Shown here piece by piece: positions 1-5,832 of a stretch of DNA of 6,192 nucleotides. Each line of letters opens with the position of its first letter. Position 1 is the first letter of the stretch. Source of the stretch: Peptococcaceae bacterium UBA4997 (GTDB taxonomy: Bacteria; Bacillota; Dehalobacteriia; UBA4068; UBA4997); assembly GCA_002398485.1 (NCBI GenBank), contig DGYV01000044.1, forward strand, positions 16,060-22,251. Direction: 5' to 3'. A program made the translations under genes and the position numbers. The notes beneath the pieces are model-generated. The model worked only from the letters and a program-made list of their open reading frames with translations. It was not told the origin of the DNA and ran no database searches.

Positions 1-410
1 CCCATATTTAAATACATGGCTCCAACTAGGGCTTCAAACGCATCCGCCAGAATAGAATCTCTTTTTTGATCCCCGTTTTTGATACTGCCTTTACCCAAAA
101 GCAGGTAGGAACCAAGCTCCAAATCGCGCGCTACTTCCGCTAAAGAAGCTTCACAAACCACGGCTGCCCGCATTTTAGAAAGCTCACCTTCCTTAGCTTC
201 AGAATAACGCTTATACAGCTCTTCACCCATCAAAAGGCTCAAAACCGCATCGCCCAAAAACTCCAAACGCTGATTATCCTCTTTATCGGCACCTTTTTGC
301 CCTTCAAAAAAAGTTGGGTGTGTAAGCGCCTGCCTTAATAAAGCCATATCGCCCTGCCAGCCTATACGCAAAGCAAGGCGTATAATTTTTTCATGCCCTT
401 TTCCTGCCAT
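1..410 (-). CDS. rnc: Ribonuclease III, N-terminal part (runs off the left edge)
   Basis: Endonuclease that cuts double-stranded RNA, known for processing rRNA precursors and some mRNAs in the cytoplasm. I translated 136 codons by hand. The RNase III signature reads NQRLEFLGDAVLSL at residues 46-59, and a second conserved stretch (GDQKRDSILADAFEALVGA) follows at 113-131. By family alignment the metal-binding acidic residues are E50, D54, D123 and E126. The nuclease domain is nearly complete; the usual C-terminal double-stranded-RNA-binding domain lies outside the window. The start is the ATG at 410-408: an in-frame TGA lies three codons upstream, and GGTGAT, which matches part of the Shine-Dalgarno consensus, sits about six bases before it. 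It follows acpP by 30 bp with no terminator between, so it is the third gene of a plsX-acpP-rnc operon, a common arrangement. No frame disruption is seen. Confidence 0.96.
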   Translation of the reverse strand, partial: MAGKGHEKIIRLALRIGWQGDMALLRQALTHPTFFEGQKGADKEDNQRLEFLGDAVLSLLMGEELYKRYSEAKEGELSKMRAAVVCEASLAEVARDLELGSYLLLGKGSIKNGDQKRDSILADAFEALVGAMYLNM

Positions 411-440
411 TTTATATCACCGATCCCATATCGCCTATTA

Positions 441-677
441 TTATTTTGCTTCCAATTTTTCTTCGATAAAGGCTATGGCATGGGGCATGGTATCAAGCCT
501 TTCGGCTTCTTCATCCTCTATGATGATGTCAAATTCATCCTCTATAGCCATTATAAGCTGTACTACATCCAAAGAATCCACATCAAGATCTTTAAATGAG
601 GTTTCCGGAGCAATATTCTCGGGCTTTCTGCCCAATTGTTCAATAATTATAGTTTTTACTTTTTCATAAATATTCAT
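441..677 (-). CDS. acpP: Acyl carrier protein
   Basis: Small acidic cytoplasmic carrier of growing fatty-acyl chains, used by the FAS II enzymes and, through PlsX, in phospholipid synthesis. At 78 residues it is the normal family length. The phosphopantetheine attachment motif is DVDSLDVVQLIMAIEDEF, with the modified serine at S35 in the invariant D-S-L context. The rest is rich in Asp and Glu, as expected. The ATG at 677-675 is preceded by a strong GGAGG about seven bases upstream. The gene starts only 13 bases after the plsX stop and is followed 30 bp later by rnc, so it is co-transcribed with both. In many bacteria fabH, fabD or fabG lie between plsX and acpP; none is present here, so the elongation genes must be elsewhere. 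A dedicated carrier for a specialised pathway is possible, but the sequence and the neighbours fit the housekeeping ACP. Confidence 0.97.
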   Translation of the reverse strand: MNIYEKVKTIIIEQLGRKPENIAPETSFKDLDVDSLDVVQLIMAIEDEFDIIIEDEEAERLDTMPHAIAFIEEKLEAK

Positions 678-690
678 AATGGCCCCTCCG

Positions 691-1698
691 TTATTGATTA
701 TTTATTTCTTGCCCTTTTAGATTTTGTTTCTGTATTTGTTCGGCAATCTGCCCTACAAATCCTGCCTGTACACATTCTGCGGCAACTCTTATGGCGTTTT
801 GGATGGCAAAGCTGTTAGAACTGCCGTGGCAAACTATGCTCACACCATTTACACCAAGTAAAGGTGCACCGCCATACTCACTATAATCAAGCATTTTTAC
901 AATGTTTTTCAAGCCGGGTTTTACCAAAGCCGCACCTAACTTCCGGGAAGTACTTGCAGTCAATTCTTCTTTTATCAAACCCATCAAGGCACTTGCCACA
1001 CCTTCGGTAGTTTTTATTACTACATTACCGGTAAAACCATCGGTAACCACCACATCATATTCACCTTTTAACAAGTCGCGTCCTTCAATATTGCCCTCAA
1101 AATTCAACCCGCTCTTCAATAAAAGCTGATGTGCCTCCACGATCGTTTCCGTACCCTTACCTGCTTCTCCACCGTTGGAAAGCAACCTTATTTTAGGGTT
1201 TAGCACGTTAAAAAGAGTTTTGCTGTAAACTGCGCCCATATAAGCAAACTGAAGCAATTGATCCGCCTTTACTTCAACATTGGCTCCAACATCCAGCATT
1301 ATCTTACCACCGTTAAGTGTAGGATAAGTAATACCTATAGCGGGCCTTAAAATGCCTTTTATACGTCCCAAAAGTAAAAGAGCAGAAGCCATTTGCGCAC
1401 CCGTAGAACCTGCAGACACTACCGCATCCGCCCTGCCGTTTTTTACAAGTTCCGTGGCCACCCAAATGGAAGAGTCTCTTTTTTTACGCAAATTATCAAC
1501 CGATTCATCCATAGCCATTACGGTTTTGGATAACTCAACAGTAACATTTTGAGGCAAGGAGGCTTCTTTGGGCAAAGCTTCCTCGTTCCCTACTAAAATT
1601 ATCTCCCAATCCTTATGAAGGTCAGCGGCAGTTAAAGCACCCTCCAGCAAAGCTTTGGGGGCATAATCGCCGCCCATGGCATCCACGGCTATTCGCAT
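691..1698 (-). CDS. plsX: Phosphate acyltransferase PlsX (acyl-ACP:phosphate acyltransferase)
   Basis: Converts acyl-ACP plus phosphate into acyl-phosphate, the donor used by PlsY to start phospholipid synthesis; a peripheral membrane enzyme in studied species. The 335 residues match family length. Motifs in order: DAMGGD at 6-11, SAGSTGA at 95-101, LDVGANVE at 135-142, NIEGRDL at 203-209, VVTDGFTGNVVIKT at 217-230, GGAPLLGVNG at 276-285 and the IVCHGSSN stretch at 288-295. The segment around 172-182 reads LLSNGGEAGKG, where I expect something closer to LLNIGxExxKG, a mild local variant. The ATG at 1698-1696 has an AGGTGG-type ribosome binding site about eight bases upstream and places DAMGGD at the usual distance from the N-terminus. 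It heads plsX-acpP-rnc. It is separated from rpmF upstream by a terminator and 214 bp that hold its own candidate promoter, and no fapR regulator gene lies in between. Confidence 0.97.
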   Translation of the reverse strand: MRIAVDAMGGDYAPKALLEGALTAADLHKDWEIILVGNEEALPKEASLPQNVTVELSKTVMAMDESVDNLRKKRDSSIWVATELVKNGRADAVVSAGSTGAQMASALLLLGRIKGILRPAIGITYPTLNGGKIMLDVGANVEVKADQLLQFAYMGAVYSKTLFNVLNPKIRLLSNGGEAGKGTETIVEAHQLLLKSGLNFEGNIEGRDLLKGEYDVVVTDGFTGNVVIKTTEGVASALMGLIKEELTASTSRKLGAALVKPGLKNIVKMLDYSEYGGAPLLGVNGVSIVCHGSSNSFAIQNAIRVAAECVQAGFVGQIAEQIQKQNLKGQEINNQ

Positions 1699-1731
1699 GG
1701 TTATTCCACCTTCCTGTTTTTCTTAGTTTTT

Positions 1732-1761
1732 ATCATACTCCATACAGCTTATATTAGGCAA
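1732..1761 (-). promoter_or_regulatory. Candidate sigma-A promoter of plsX-acpP-rnc
   Basis: On the minus strand a -35 TTGCCT (1761-1756) is followed by an 18-base spacer and a -10 TATGAT (1737-1732), giving a predicted transcription start near 1725 and a leader of roughly 25-30 bases before plsX. The -10 matches five of six consensus bases. The terminator after rpmF makes an independent promoter in this spacer likely. Position and sequence are seen; activity is inferred. Confidence 0.6.
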
Positions 1762-1769
1762 GAGCAAAC

Positions 1770-1786
1770 GTTTAATTTAACTAAAC
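1770..1786. promoter_or_regulatory. 17-bp imperfect palindrome upstream of the plsX promoter (possible operator)
   Basis: The sequence GTTTAATTTAACTAAAC pairs at seven of eight positions around a central base. It sits eight bases beyond the -35 of the plsX promoter, where an activator or repressor of lipid genes could bind. It does not match the FapR or FabT operators as I remember them closely enough to name a regulator. The surroundings are very AT-rich, so chance is a real alternative. Confidence 0.35.
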
Positions 1787-1810
1787 ATAAATCTCGCTTT
1801 TACAAACAAA

Positions 1811-1839
1811 ATTAAATAAAAATAAAAGTTTTCAGACAA
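1811..1839 (-). promoter_or_regulatory. Possible second, distal promoter for plsX
   Basis: Minus-strand TTGTCT (1839-1834), a 17-base spacer and TTTAAT (1816-1811) form a passable sigma-A promoter upstream of the 17-bp palindrome. The -10 matches five of six and the -35 four of six consensus bases. In such AT-rich DNA a match of this quality can arise by chance. Confidence 0.25.
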
Positions 1840-1863
1840 AAATATAAAAATAATTACAAAAAA

Positions 1864-1898
1864 CCATAAAAACAAAAAGCACCGTTCACACGGTGCTT
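1864..1898 (-). terminator. Intrinsic terminator of the yceD-rpmF unit
   Basis: Read on the minus strand, a 9-bp stem built from AAGCACCGT and ACGGTGCTT closes a GTGA tetraloop (GNRA type) and is followed by TTTGTTTTTATGG, a U-rich tail in RNA. It lies about 14 bases after the rpmF stop codon. On the plus strand the hairpin is not followed by a T run, so it acts only for minus-strand transcription. Confidence 0.9.
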
Positions 1899-1912
1899 CG
1901 GTTAACTTAACA

Positions 1913-2107
1913 CTATTTTGCCACTTCCGCATTTGCGTGTACAGGCCGTCCTTTATAATAGCCACATTCAGGACAAGCATGATGCGGTTGTTTATAAGCA
2001 TGGCACTGAGGACAAATGGATAAAACAGGAGCGTTATCACCTGCATTTCTGCCAGCGCGATTCATACGACGGTTAGCTTTGGAAGTTTTACCTTTTGGTA
2101 CACCCAT
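1913..2107 (-). CDS. rpmF: Large-subunit ribosomal protein bL32 (zinc-binding form)
   Basis: Structural protein of the 50S ribosomal subunit. The 64 residues fit the family, with the typical basic N-terminus (MGVPKGKTSKANRR) and the C-terminal signature CPECGYYKGR at 45-54. Four cysteines, C32, C35, C45 and C48, form a complete CxxC...CxxC zinc ribbon, so this is the zinc-dependent paralogue type; species with a zinc-responsive backup keep a cysteine-less copy elsewhere. The ATG at 2107-2105 directly abuts the TAA stop of yceD with no base between, and its ribosome binding site (AAAGGAG, about eight bases upstream) lies inside the end of yceD, which suggests coupled translation. A strong intrinsic terminator follows. 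The yceD-rpmF pairing is one of the most conserved gene pairs in bacteria. Confidence 0.97.
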   Translation of the reverse strand: MGVPKGKTSKANRRMNRAGRNAGDNAPVLSICPQCHAYKQPHHACPECGYYKGRPVHANAEVAK

Positions 2108-2641
2108 TTATTCCACTCCTTTCTCGATGCTGTTTAATAACGTTTTCAGTTTTTCAAACCTGGGGTCTATATTATCACCCGAACAATTGCATTTTCCTAT
2201 ATTCAGGTTAGTGCCGCAATAAGGACAAAGACCCTTACAATCTTCCCTGCATACTGCCTTCATGGGTAATTCAAGAAAAATTTGGCGTAATATATAAGGT
2301 GTAATATCGATCTCTTCTCCACAAAAAAGATTGATATTATCCTCAAACTCCGCTTCAACCACTTTAGATACATTAGAAAAGCTTTCTAAAACATCCACAG
2401 CGAAATCCCATAAAAACGTAGTAAGGCAGCGGCCGCATAAAAGCTCCGCCTTGCCGTACGCACAGCCCTTAACTATCAAAAGCCCGTCAGCCTTTTCCAC
2501 CGTACCCTTAAAAACCACAACAGCAGGCAAGCTCAACTCCTGATACCCATAGGCTTCACTGTTAATCTTATCTTCCAGGGCGAAAGTATCCGTACCGGAT
2601 TTAATATTTTTCAGCTTTCCCACATAAATATTTAGCGGCAT
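2108..2641 (-). CDS. yceD: YceD/DUF177 family protein (23S rRNA accumulation protein family)
   Basis: DUF177 proteins are encoded next to rpmF in most bacteria; the E. coli and plant members are linked to 23S rRNA accumulation, but the mechanism is not established. The 177-residue reading has the family's conserved C-x-x-C at C69 and C72 (LCGRCL), then a cysteine-rich block CREDCKGLCPYCGTNL at 131-146 followed by CNC at 151-153, and the closing IDPRFEKLKTLL motif at 158-169. Together the cysteines look like one or two metal sites. I chose the ATG at 2641-2639. An in-frame reading continues upstream to a TTG at 2692, but that codon touches the -10 box of a consensus promoter, and the in-frame ATG at 2680 lies at or before the predicted transcription start. 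MPLNIYVGKL is also a plausible family N-terminus. The ribosome binding site (GGGG, eight bases upstream) is modest. The gene abuts rpmF. Confidence 0.92.
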   Translation of the reverse strand: MPLNIYVGKLKNIKSGTDTFALEDKINSEAYGYQELSLPAVVVFKGTVEKADGLLIVKGCAYGKAELLCGRCLTTFLWDFAVDVLESFSNVSKVVEAEFEDNINLFCGEEIDITPYILRQIFLELPMKAVCREDCKGLCPYCGTNLNIGKCNCSGDNIDPRFEKLKTLLNSIEKGVE

Positions 2642-2683
2642 AATAGCATCCCCAATCCAATATAGGCAGCACAATGCCATATA

Positions 2684-2712
2684 ATTATACAAATACCCGG
2701 GTAAACTGTCAA
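2684..2712 (-). promoter_or_regulatory. Perfect-consensus sigma-A promoter of yceD-rpmF
   Basis: On the minus strand TTGACA (2712-2707), a spacer of exactly 17 bases and TATAAT (2689-2684) match the sigma-A/sigma-70 consensus at all twelve positions. The predicted start is near 2677, giving a leader of about 35 bases before the yceD ATG at 2641. This suits a highly expressed ribosomal-protein gene, and shows that yceD-rpmF does not depend on read-through from ackA. Confidence 0.9.
2694..2703. promoter_or_regulatory. Perfect 10-bp palindrome in the promoter spacer
   Basis: TACCCGGGTA is a perfect inverted repeat located wholly between the -35 and -10 boxes of the yceD-rpmF promoter. A GC-rich centre stands out in an AT-rich intergenic region. 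A protein bound here would block RNA polymerase, so it may be an operator; no regulator can be named from the sequence. Confidence 0.35.
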
Positions 2713-2779
2713 GATTTAATTCTACTTATTTAGTTTTAATTTAAGACTTTTCTTTTTGTTTGTCAGGCTTTGGGCCAAA

Positions 2780-3982
2780 TTACTTTAACTTACTCTCTAT
2801 AAGCTCTTTGGCATCACGTGCAATTGTAAGCTCCTCGTTAGTTGGTATAACATAAGCCTTGACTTTAGAACCCGGCTTGGATACTTCCGTTATATGTACA
2901 CGGTCAGCATTGGCTTTTTCACAAAAATCCAGCCCCAAGTATGATAAAGAACGGCAAACGATGGCACAGGAATCCAAACCGTTTTCGCCTATACCGGCGG
3001 TAAATACTATGGCATCCACTCCATTCATTTCCGCGGCATAAGCCCCTATATATTTTATTATGCTTTTATCCACAAGATCCAAGGCCAGGTCGGCCCTGTA
3101 ATTACCCTGATAAGCGGCCATTTCCAAGTCACGCATATCATGGCTTATACCCGATACCCCCAGCATACCGCATTTTGTGTTCAAATAATCACTCATCTCA
3201 TGAGGAGTCATATTTTCTTTTTCCATCAAAAAAGGCACTATGGCAGGGTCTATACTGCCTGAGCGTGTTCCCATGACCAAGCCTTCCAAAGGCGTAAAGC
3301 CCATTGAGGTATCTATAACCTTACCGCCCAAAATAGCTGCCACACTGGAACCATTGCCCAAATGGCAACTTATTATCTTAGTTTCCTGTACCGGCTTATT
3401 CAACAGTTCCATGGCAACACCTGCCACATAACGATGGGAAGTTCCATGAAAACCGTATTTGCGTATACCATACTTTTCATACATATCATAGCTTATGGCA
3501 TACATATAAGAACTTGGCGGCATAGTTTGGTGAAAAGCGGTATCAAATACCGCAACCATTGGCACATCGGGCATTCTTTCCTTACAGGCCTTTATACCCA
3601 ATACAGCGGACGGATTATGCAAAGGTGCTAAATCGGAAAGTTTTTCTATATTTTTTATAACCTCATCATCAATTATCACCGATTCGCTAAAGATACTGCC
3701 CCCGTGAACTACCCTATGCCCTACAGCATCTATACAGTTAAGTTCTTTAATAACACCATTATTGGCATCAAGCAAATTTGCTATAACAAGCTCAATAGCT
3801 TGTGAATGATCCAAAACAGTCAGTTGAACTTTGATTTTTCTTTGATCAACTTTATGAGTAAAAAAAGCTTCTTTAGAACCTATTTTTTCAACCATGCCGC
3901 TTGCTAGAACATCTTCGGTAAACATATCAAAAAACTGGTATTTCAAAGAAGAACTGCCCGAATTCAGCACAAGTATGCGCAT
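2780..3982 (-). CDS. ackA: Acetate kinase
   Basis: Interconverts acetyl-phosphate plus ADP with acetate plus ATP in the cytoplasm; in fermenters this is a main substrate-level ATP step. At 400 residues it has full family length. Family signatures are all present: LNSGSSSLK at 6-14 with N7, GHRVVHGG at 88-95 with R90, VFDTAFHQTMP at 145-155 with D147, YGFHGTSH at 176-183 with H179, HLGNGSS at 207-213, MGTRSGSIDPAI at 237-248 with R240, AGIGEN at 329-334, and TNEELTIARD with E383. These are the catalytic and nucleotide-binding positions known from the Methanosarcina enzyme, shifted by one. The ATG at 3982-3980 has a strong AAGGAGGAG about seven bases upstream. Its usual partner pta is not in the window. 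The gene is divergent from ylbJ. No clear terminator follows; an 87-bp gap with a new promoter leads to yceD. Confidence 0.97.
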   Translation of the reverse strand: MRILVLNSGSSSLKYQFFDMFTEDVLASGMVEKIGSKEAFFTHKVDQRKIKVQLTVLDHSQAIELVIANLLDANNGVIKELNCIDAVGHRVVHGGSIFSESVIIDDEVIKNIEKLSDLAPLHNPSAVLGIKACKERMPDVPMVAVFDTAFHQTMPPSSYMYAISYDMYEKYGIRKYGFHGTSHRYVAGVAMELLNKPVQETKIISCHLGNGSSVAAILGGKVIDTSMGFTPLEGLVMGTRSGSIDPAIVPFLMEKENMTPHEMSDYLNTKCGMLGVSGISHDMRDLEMAAYQGNYRADLALDLVDKSIIKYIGAYAAEMNGVDAIVFTAGIGENGLDSCAIVCRSLSYLGLDFCEKANADRVHITEVSKPGSKVKAYVIPTNEELTIARDAKELIESKLK

Positions 3983-4055
3983 ATTTTCTCCTCCTTAACG
4001 GGGATATTTACTTTTGTTTTATTCCATATCCAATATCTTAGGCTGGGTTAACTTT

Positions 4056-4085
4056 ATCATAATTTAATTTATTTTTCTATATTAA
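4056..4085 (-). promoter_or_regulatory. Tentative promoter of ackA
   Basis: The minus strand shows TTAATA (4085-4080), an 18-base spacer and TATGAT (4061-4056). The -10 is good (five of six) but the -35 matches only four of six. It would give a leader of about 65-70 bases. The spacer between ackA and ylbJ is so AT-rich that this is only the best of several weak candidates. Confidence 0.25.
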
Positions 4086-4148
4086 TTTATACAGTTAGTT
4101 TGCTTTTAACAAAAATTACCTAAATTGCTTGATTTTTTACCAAAAGAA

Positions 4149-4181
4149 GTTCATTAGAAGTGCATTATATGTGCATTTTTT
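4149..4181 (+). repeat. Three tandem 11-bp repeats before ylbJ (possible regulator site)
   Basis: Units GTTCATTAGAA (4149-4159), GTGCATTATAT (4160-4170) and GTGCATTTTTT (4171-4181) follow one another with an exact 11-base period. The core GTKCATT is conserved in all three and each is followed by a four-base AT-rich stretch. The array ends one base before the A-rich start of the ylbJ ribosome binding site (AAGGAG at 4183-4188). Seven-base direct repeats with four-base spacers are the layout used by PhoB/OmpR-type response regulators, so a regulator site is plausible; the core itself does not match a site I can name. Confidence 0.5.
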
Positions 4182-4196
4182 AAAGGAGTTTTCTTA

Positions 4197-5339
4197 ATGA
4201 ATATAATTAAGGCCTTATCCGTTTTTTTATTTTTTATCTTATTAGCTATTTTTCCTCAAACTACGGCAAGCAGTGCCCTTAATGCCTTGAACCTTTGGTG
4301 GAATAATGTTATACCTGCCCTTTTACCGTTTTTTATGATAGCTGAGCTTTTAATAAATATAGGGGTTATGGATTGCTTGAGCATTTGGCTCACCCCAATC
4401 ATGCGCCCTTTGTTCAAACTACCGGGAGCGGCTGCTTTGGCAGTTGTAATGGGTTTTGTATCAGGAGCGCCCACAGGAGCCAATATTGCCGCAAAATTAA
4501 GGGAAAAAGAACTTTGCACAAACGAAGAAGGAGAAAGGCTAATAGCTTTTACAAATAATTGCAGCCCTTTATTCATATTGATAACCATTTCCGTAGCCAC
4601 TTTGGAGAGCCCCCAATTAGGCATTTGGCTGCTTTTGAGCCATTACCCCGTAAATTTGCTTTTGGGAATAATTTTAAGTTTTTTTGCACCTAAAGAACTA
4701 ATTGCTAAAGAAAAACAAACTATTTCCTTTTCTGCGGGGCTTAAGGCACTTATAAACTGCCCCAGGCTGCCTGTAGGAGAGCTTTTATCCAACAGTATCA
4801 AAAAAGCACTTGGTACCATTATTACCATTGGCGGTTTTATTGTTTTTTTTGCGGTATTAACAGCAATATTGGAAGAAACAGGGCTTTTAAGGTGGCTGGG
4901 GTTTTTATTCAAGCCTTTGTTAAGTTTGCTGGGGCTTGACCCCTCTTTAAGCGAAGCCTTGGCGCACGGTTTTTTTGAAACAACCATAGGCATTGCCAAG
5001 CTGCCGCAATCACAAGCCTGCCTTATGGAACAAACGATGGCTGCAAGCATAATAATAGCCTGGAATGGGTTATCCATCCAGGCTCAAGTTGCTGCTATGG
5101 TGTATCATACCAAGTTAAAGCTCAAGTATTATTTGATAAGCCGCGTTATCCACAGCATAATAGCACCACTGGTCATTATAGCTGCCATGCCTTATATACA
5201 AACGTCAGCTTTTTCAACAATTAATATACAGCCTAAACTCACACCGTTGATTTTGTTGGCTTTTGCTTTAGGCACAATTATTGTATTGGCAATAACAGGG
5301 CTTTATCTTGGCAAAACCAAAAAAACACATACTATTTAG
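4197..5339 (+). CDS. ylbJ: YlbJ-like polytopic membrane protein (Gate/nucleoside-recognition domain family)
   Basis: Integral membrane protein of the Gate-domain family; in Bacillus subtilis YlbJ is made in the mother cell and is needed for resistant spores, but its substrate is unknown. Here 380 residues carry about eight to ten hydrophobic segments (roughly 5-24, 36-57, 76-98, 123-137, 140-163, 207-228, 283-303, 313-333 and 348-371). Family-type motifs are GFVSGAPTGANIAAKL at 86-101, EGERLIAFTNNCSPLF at 111-126, AHGFFETTIGI at 256-266 and WNGLSIQAQV at 289-298. The ATG at 4197 has AAGGAG eight bases upstream. It is the only plus-strand gene, divergent from ackA and convergent with the coiled-coil gene, whose stop lies inside its last codons. 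I see no convincing sigma-A or sigma-E promoter; three 11-bp repeats occupy the DNA just upstream. A general nucleoside or ion carrier is the main alternative, and sporulation in this host is an inference only. Confidence 0.85.
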   Translation: MNIIKALSVFLFFILLAIFPQTTASSALNALNLWWNNVIPALLPFFMIAELLINIGVMDCLSIWLTPIMRPLFKLPGAAALAVVMGFVSGAPTGANIAAKLREKELCTNEEGERLIAFTNNCSPLFILITISVATLESPQLGIWLLLSHYPVNLLLGIILSFFAPKELIAKEKQTISFSAGLKALINCPRLPVGELLSNSIKKALGTIITIGGFIVFFAVLTAILEETGLLRWLGFLFKPLLSLLGLDPSLSEALAHGFFETTIGIAKLPQSQACLMEQTMAASIIIAWNGLSIQAQVAAMVYHTKLKLKYYLISRVIHSIIAPLVIIAAMPYIQTSAFSTINIQPKLTPLILLAFALGTIIVLAITGLYLGKTKKTHTI

Positions 5340-5832
5340 CTTCATCGTTGCTTTTTTGCCAATCATCACGTGTTTTCTTTACGGAGGAGGTTATTTTATC
5401 CAAATTTACCTCTACCTGGTATAAAATGCTGTCCACATAGTTTTTGGCCGCATTGGTAGTTTCCAAAGCACCCTCATTTGCCTGCGCCACTAAAGCATTG
5501 GCCTGTTCGCTTGCCTGCTGTAAAATCCGTTCCGCCTCAGCCTTGGCGTGTTGTACTATTTCGGTTTCCGTGATCATTCTGCCTGCCTGCAATTTGGCAT
5601 CTTCCAACATCTTTTTACCTTGGCTTTCTATACTTTCCAGTAACTTATCACTTTGTTCCAAAACCTGTTTAGCCTGTTTCATTTCTTCAGGCATGATAGC
5701 ATGGATTTTATCAATGAGCTCAAGCAGATAATCACCGTCAACCAAAACCTTGCTCATCAACGGTACTCTGGAAGCCGTTTCCAGATAATCCTCCATTTCT
5801 TTTAATACGTCATTGATATCTATTTTATCCAT
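5332..5832 (-). CDS. Coiled-coil protein of unknown function (resembles ATP synthase b-subunit/DivIVA-type helices)
   Basis: A 166-residue soluble protein, almost entirely helical in prediction by eye. The N-terminus (1-55) holds a non-repetitive part with SRVPLMSKVLVDGDYLLELID at 21-41 and a PEEMKQAK stretch at 48-55. Residues about 56-125 are a long Ala/Glu/Gln/Lys-rich heptad-like region typical of coiled coils, and the C-terminus is charged. Such proteins are often labelled ATPase or ATP synthase subunit B-like, but there is no Walker motif and no membrane anchor, so neither enzyme activity nor ATP synthase membership is supported. I recall relatives next to rsmD/coaD in other Bacillota. 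The ATG at 5832-5830 overlaps the rsmD stop by one base (TAATG), with AAAGGGG about ten bases upstream, so translation is probably coupled to rsmD. The stop at 5334-5332 lies inside ylbJ on the opposite strand, an 8-base overlap. Confidence 0.85.
   Translation of the reverse strand: MDKIDINDVLKEMEDYLETASRVPLMSKVLVDGDYLLELIDKIHAIMPEEMKQAKQVLEQSDKLLESIESQGKKMLEDAKLQAGRMITETEIVQHAKAEAERILQQASEQANALVAQANEGALETTNAAKNYVDSILYQVEVNLDKITSSVKKTRDDWQKSNDEAK

Noticed and set aside
412..429. A five-codon ATG...TAA mini-frame just before the rnc start (possible leader peptide)
   Set aside because: It is very short, has no ribosome binding site of its own and overlaps the rnc Shine-Dalgarno; chance is the simplest reading.
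1777..2046. An 89-residue minus-strand open frame across the rpmF/plsX spacer
   Set aside because: It lies in another frame over rpmF and then runs through the terminator and AT-rich spacer; the hydrophobic, Phe-rich end reflects U-rich DNA rather than a protein.
2769..2779. TTTGGGCCAAA palindrome right after the ackA stop, considered as a terminator
   Set aside because: The five-base arms leave a one-base loop and no U run follows on the minus strand, so it cannot form a normal intrinsic terminator.
4129..4157. TTGATT-17-CATTAG as a ylbJ promoter
   Set aside because: The -10 matches only three of six positions and the first 11-bp repeat overlaps it; too weak to annotate.
4256..5077. Long minus-strand frames opposite ylbJ (122 and 144 residues)
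   Set aside because: They are antisense shadows of a well-supported membrane protein; their sequences show no recognisable family motifs.
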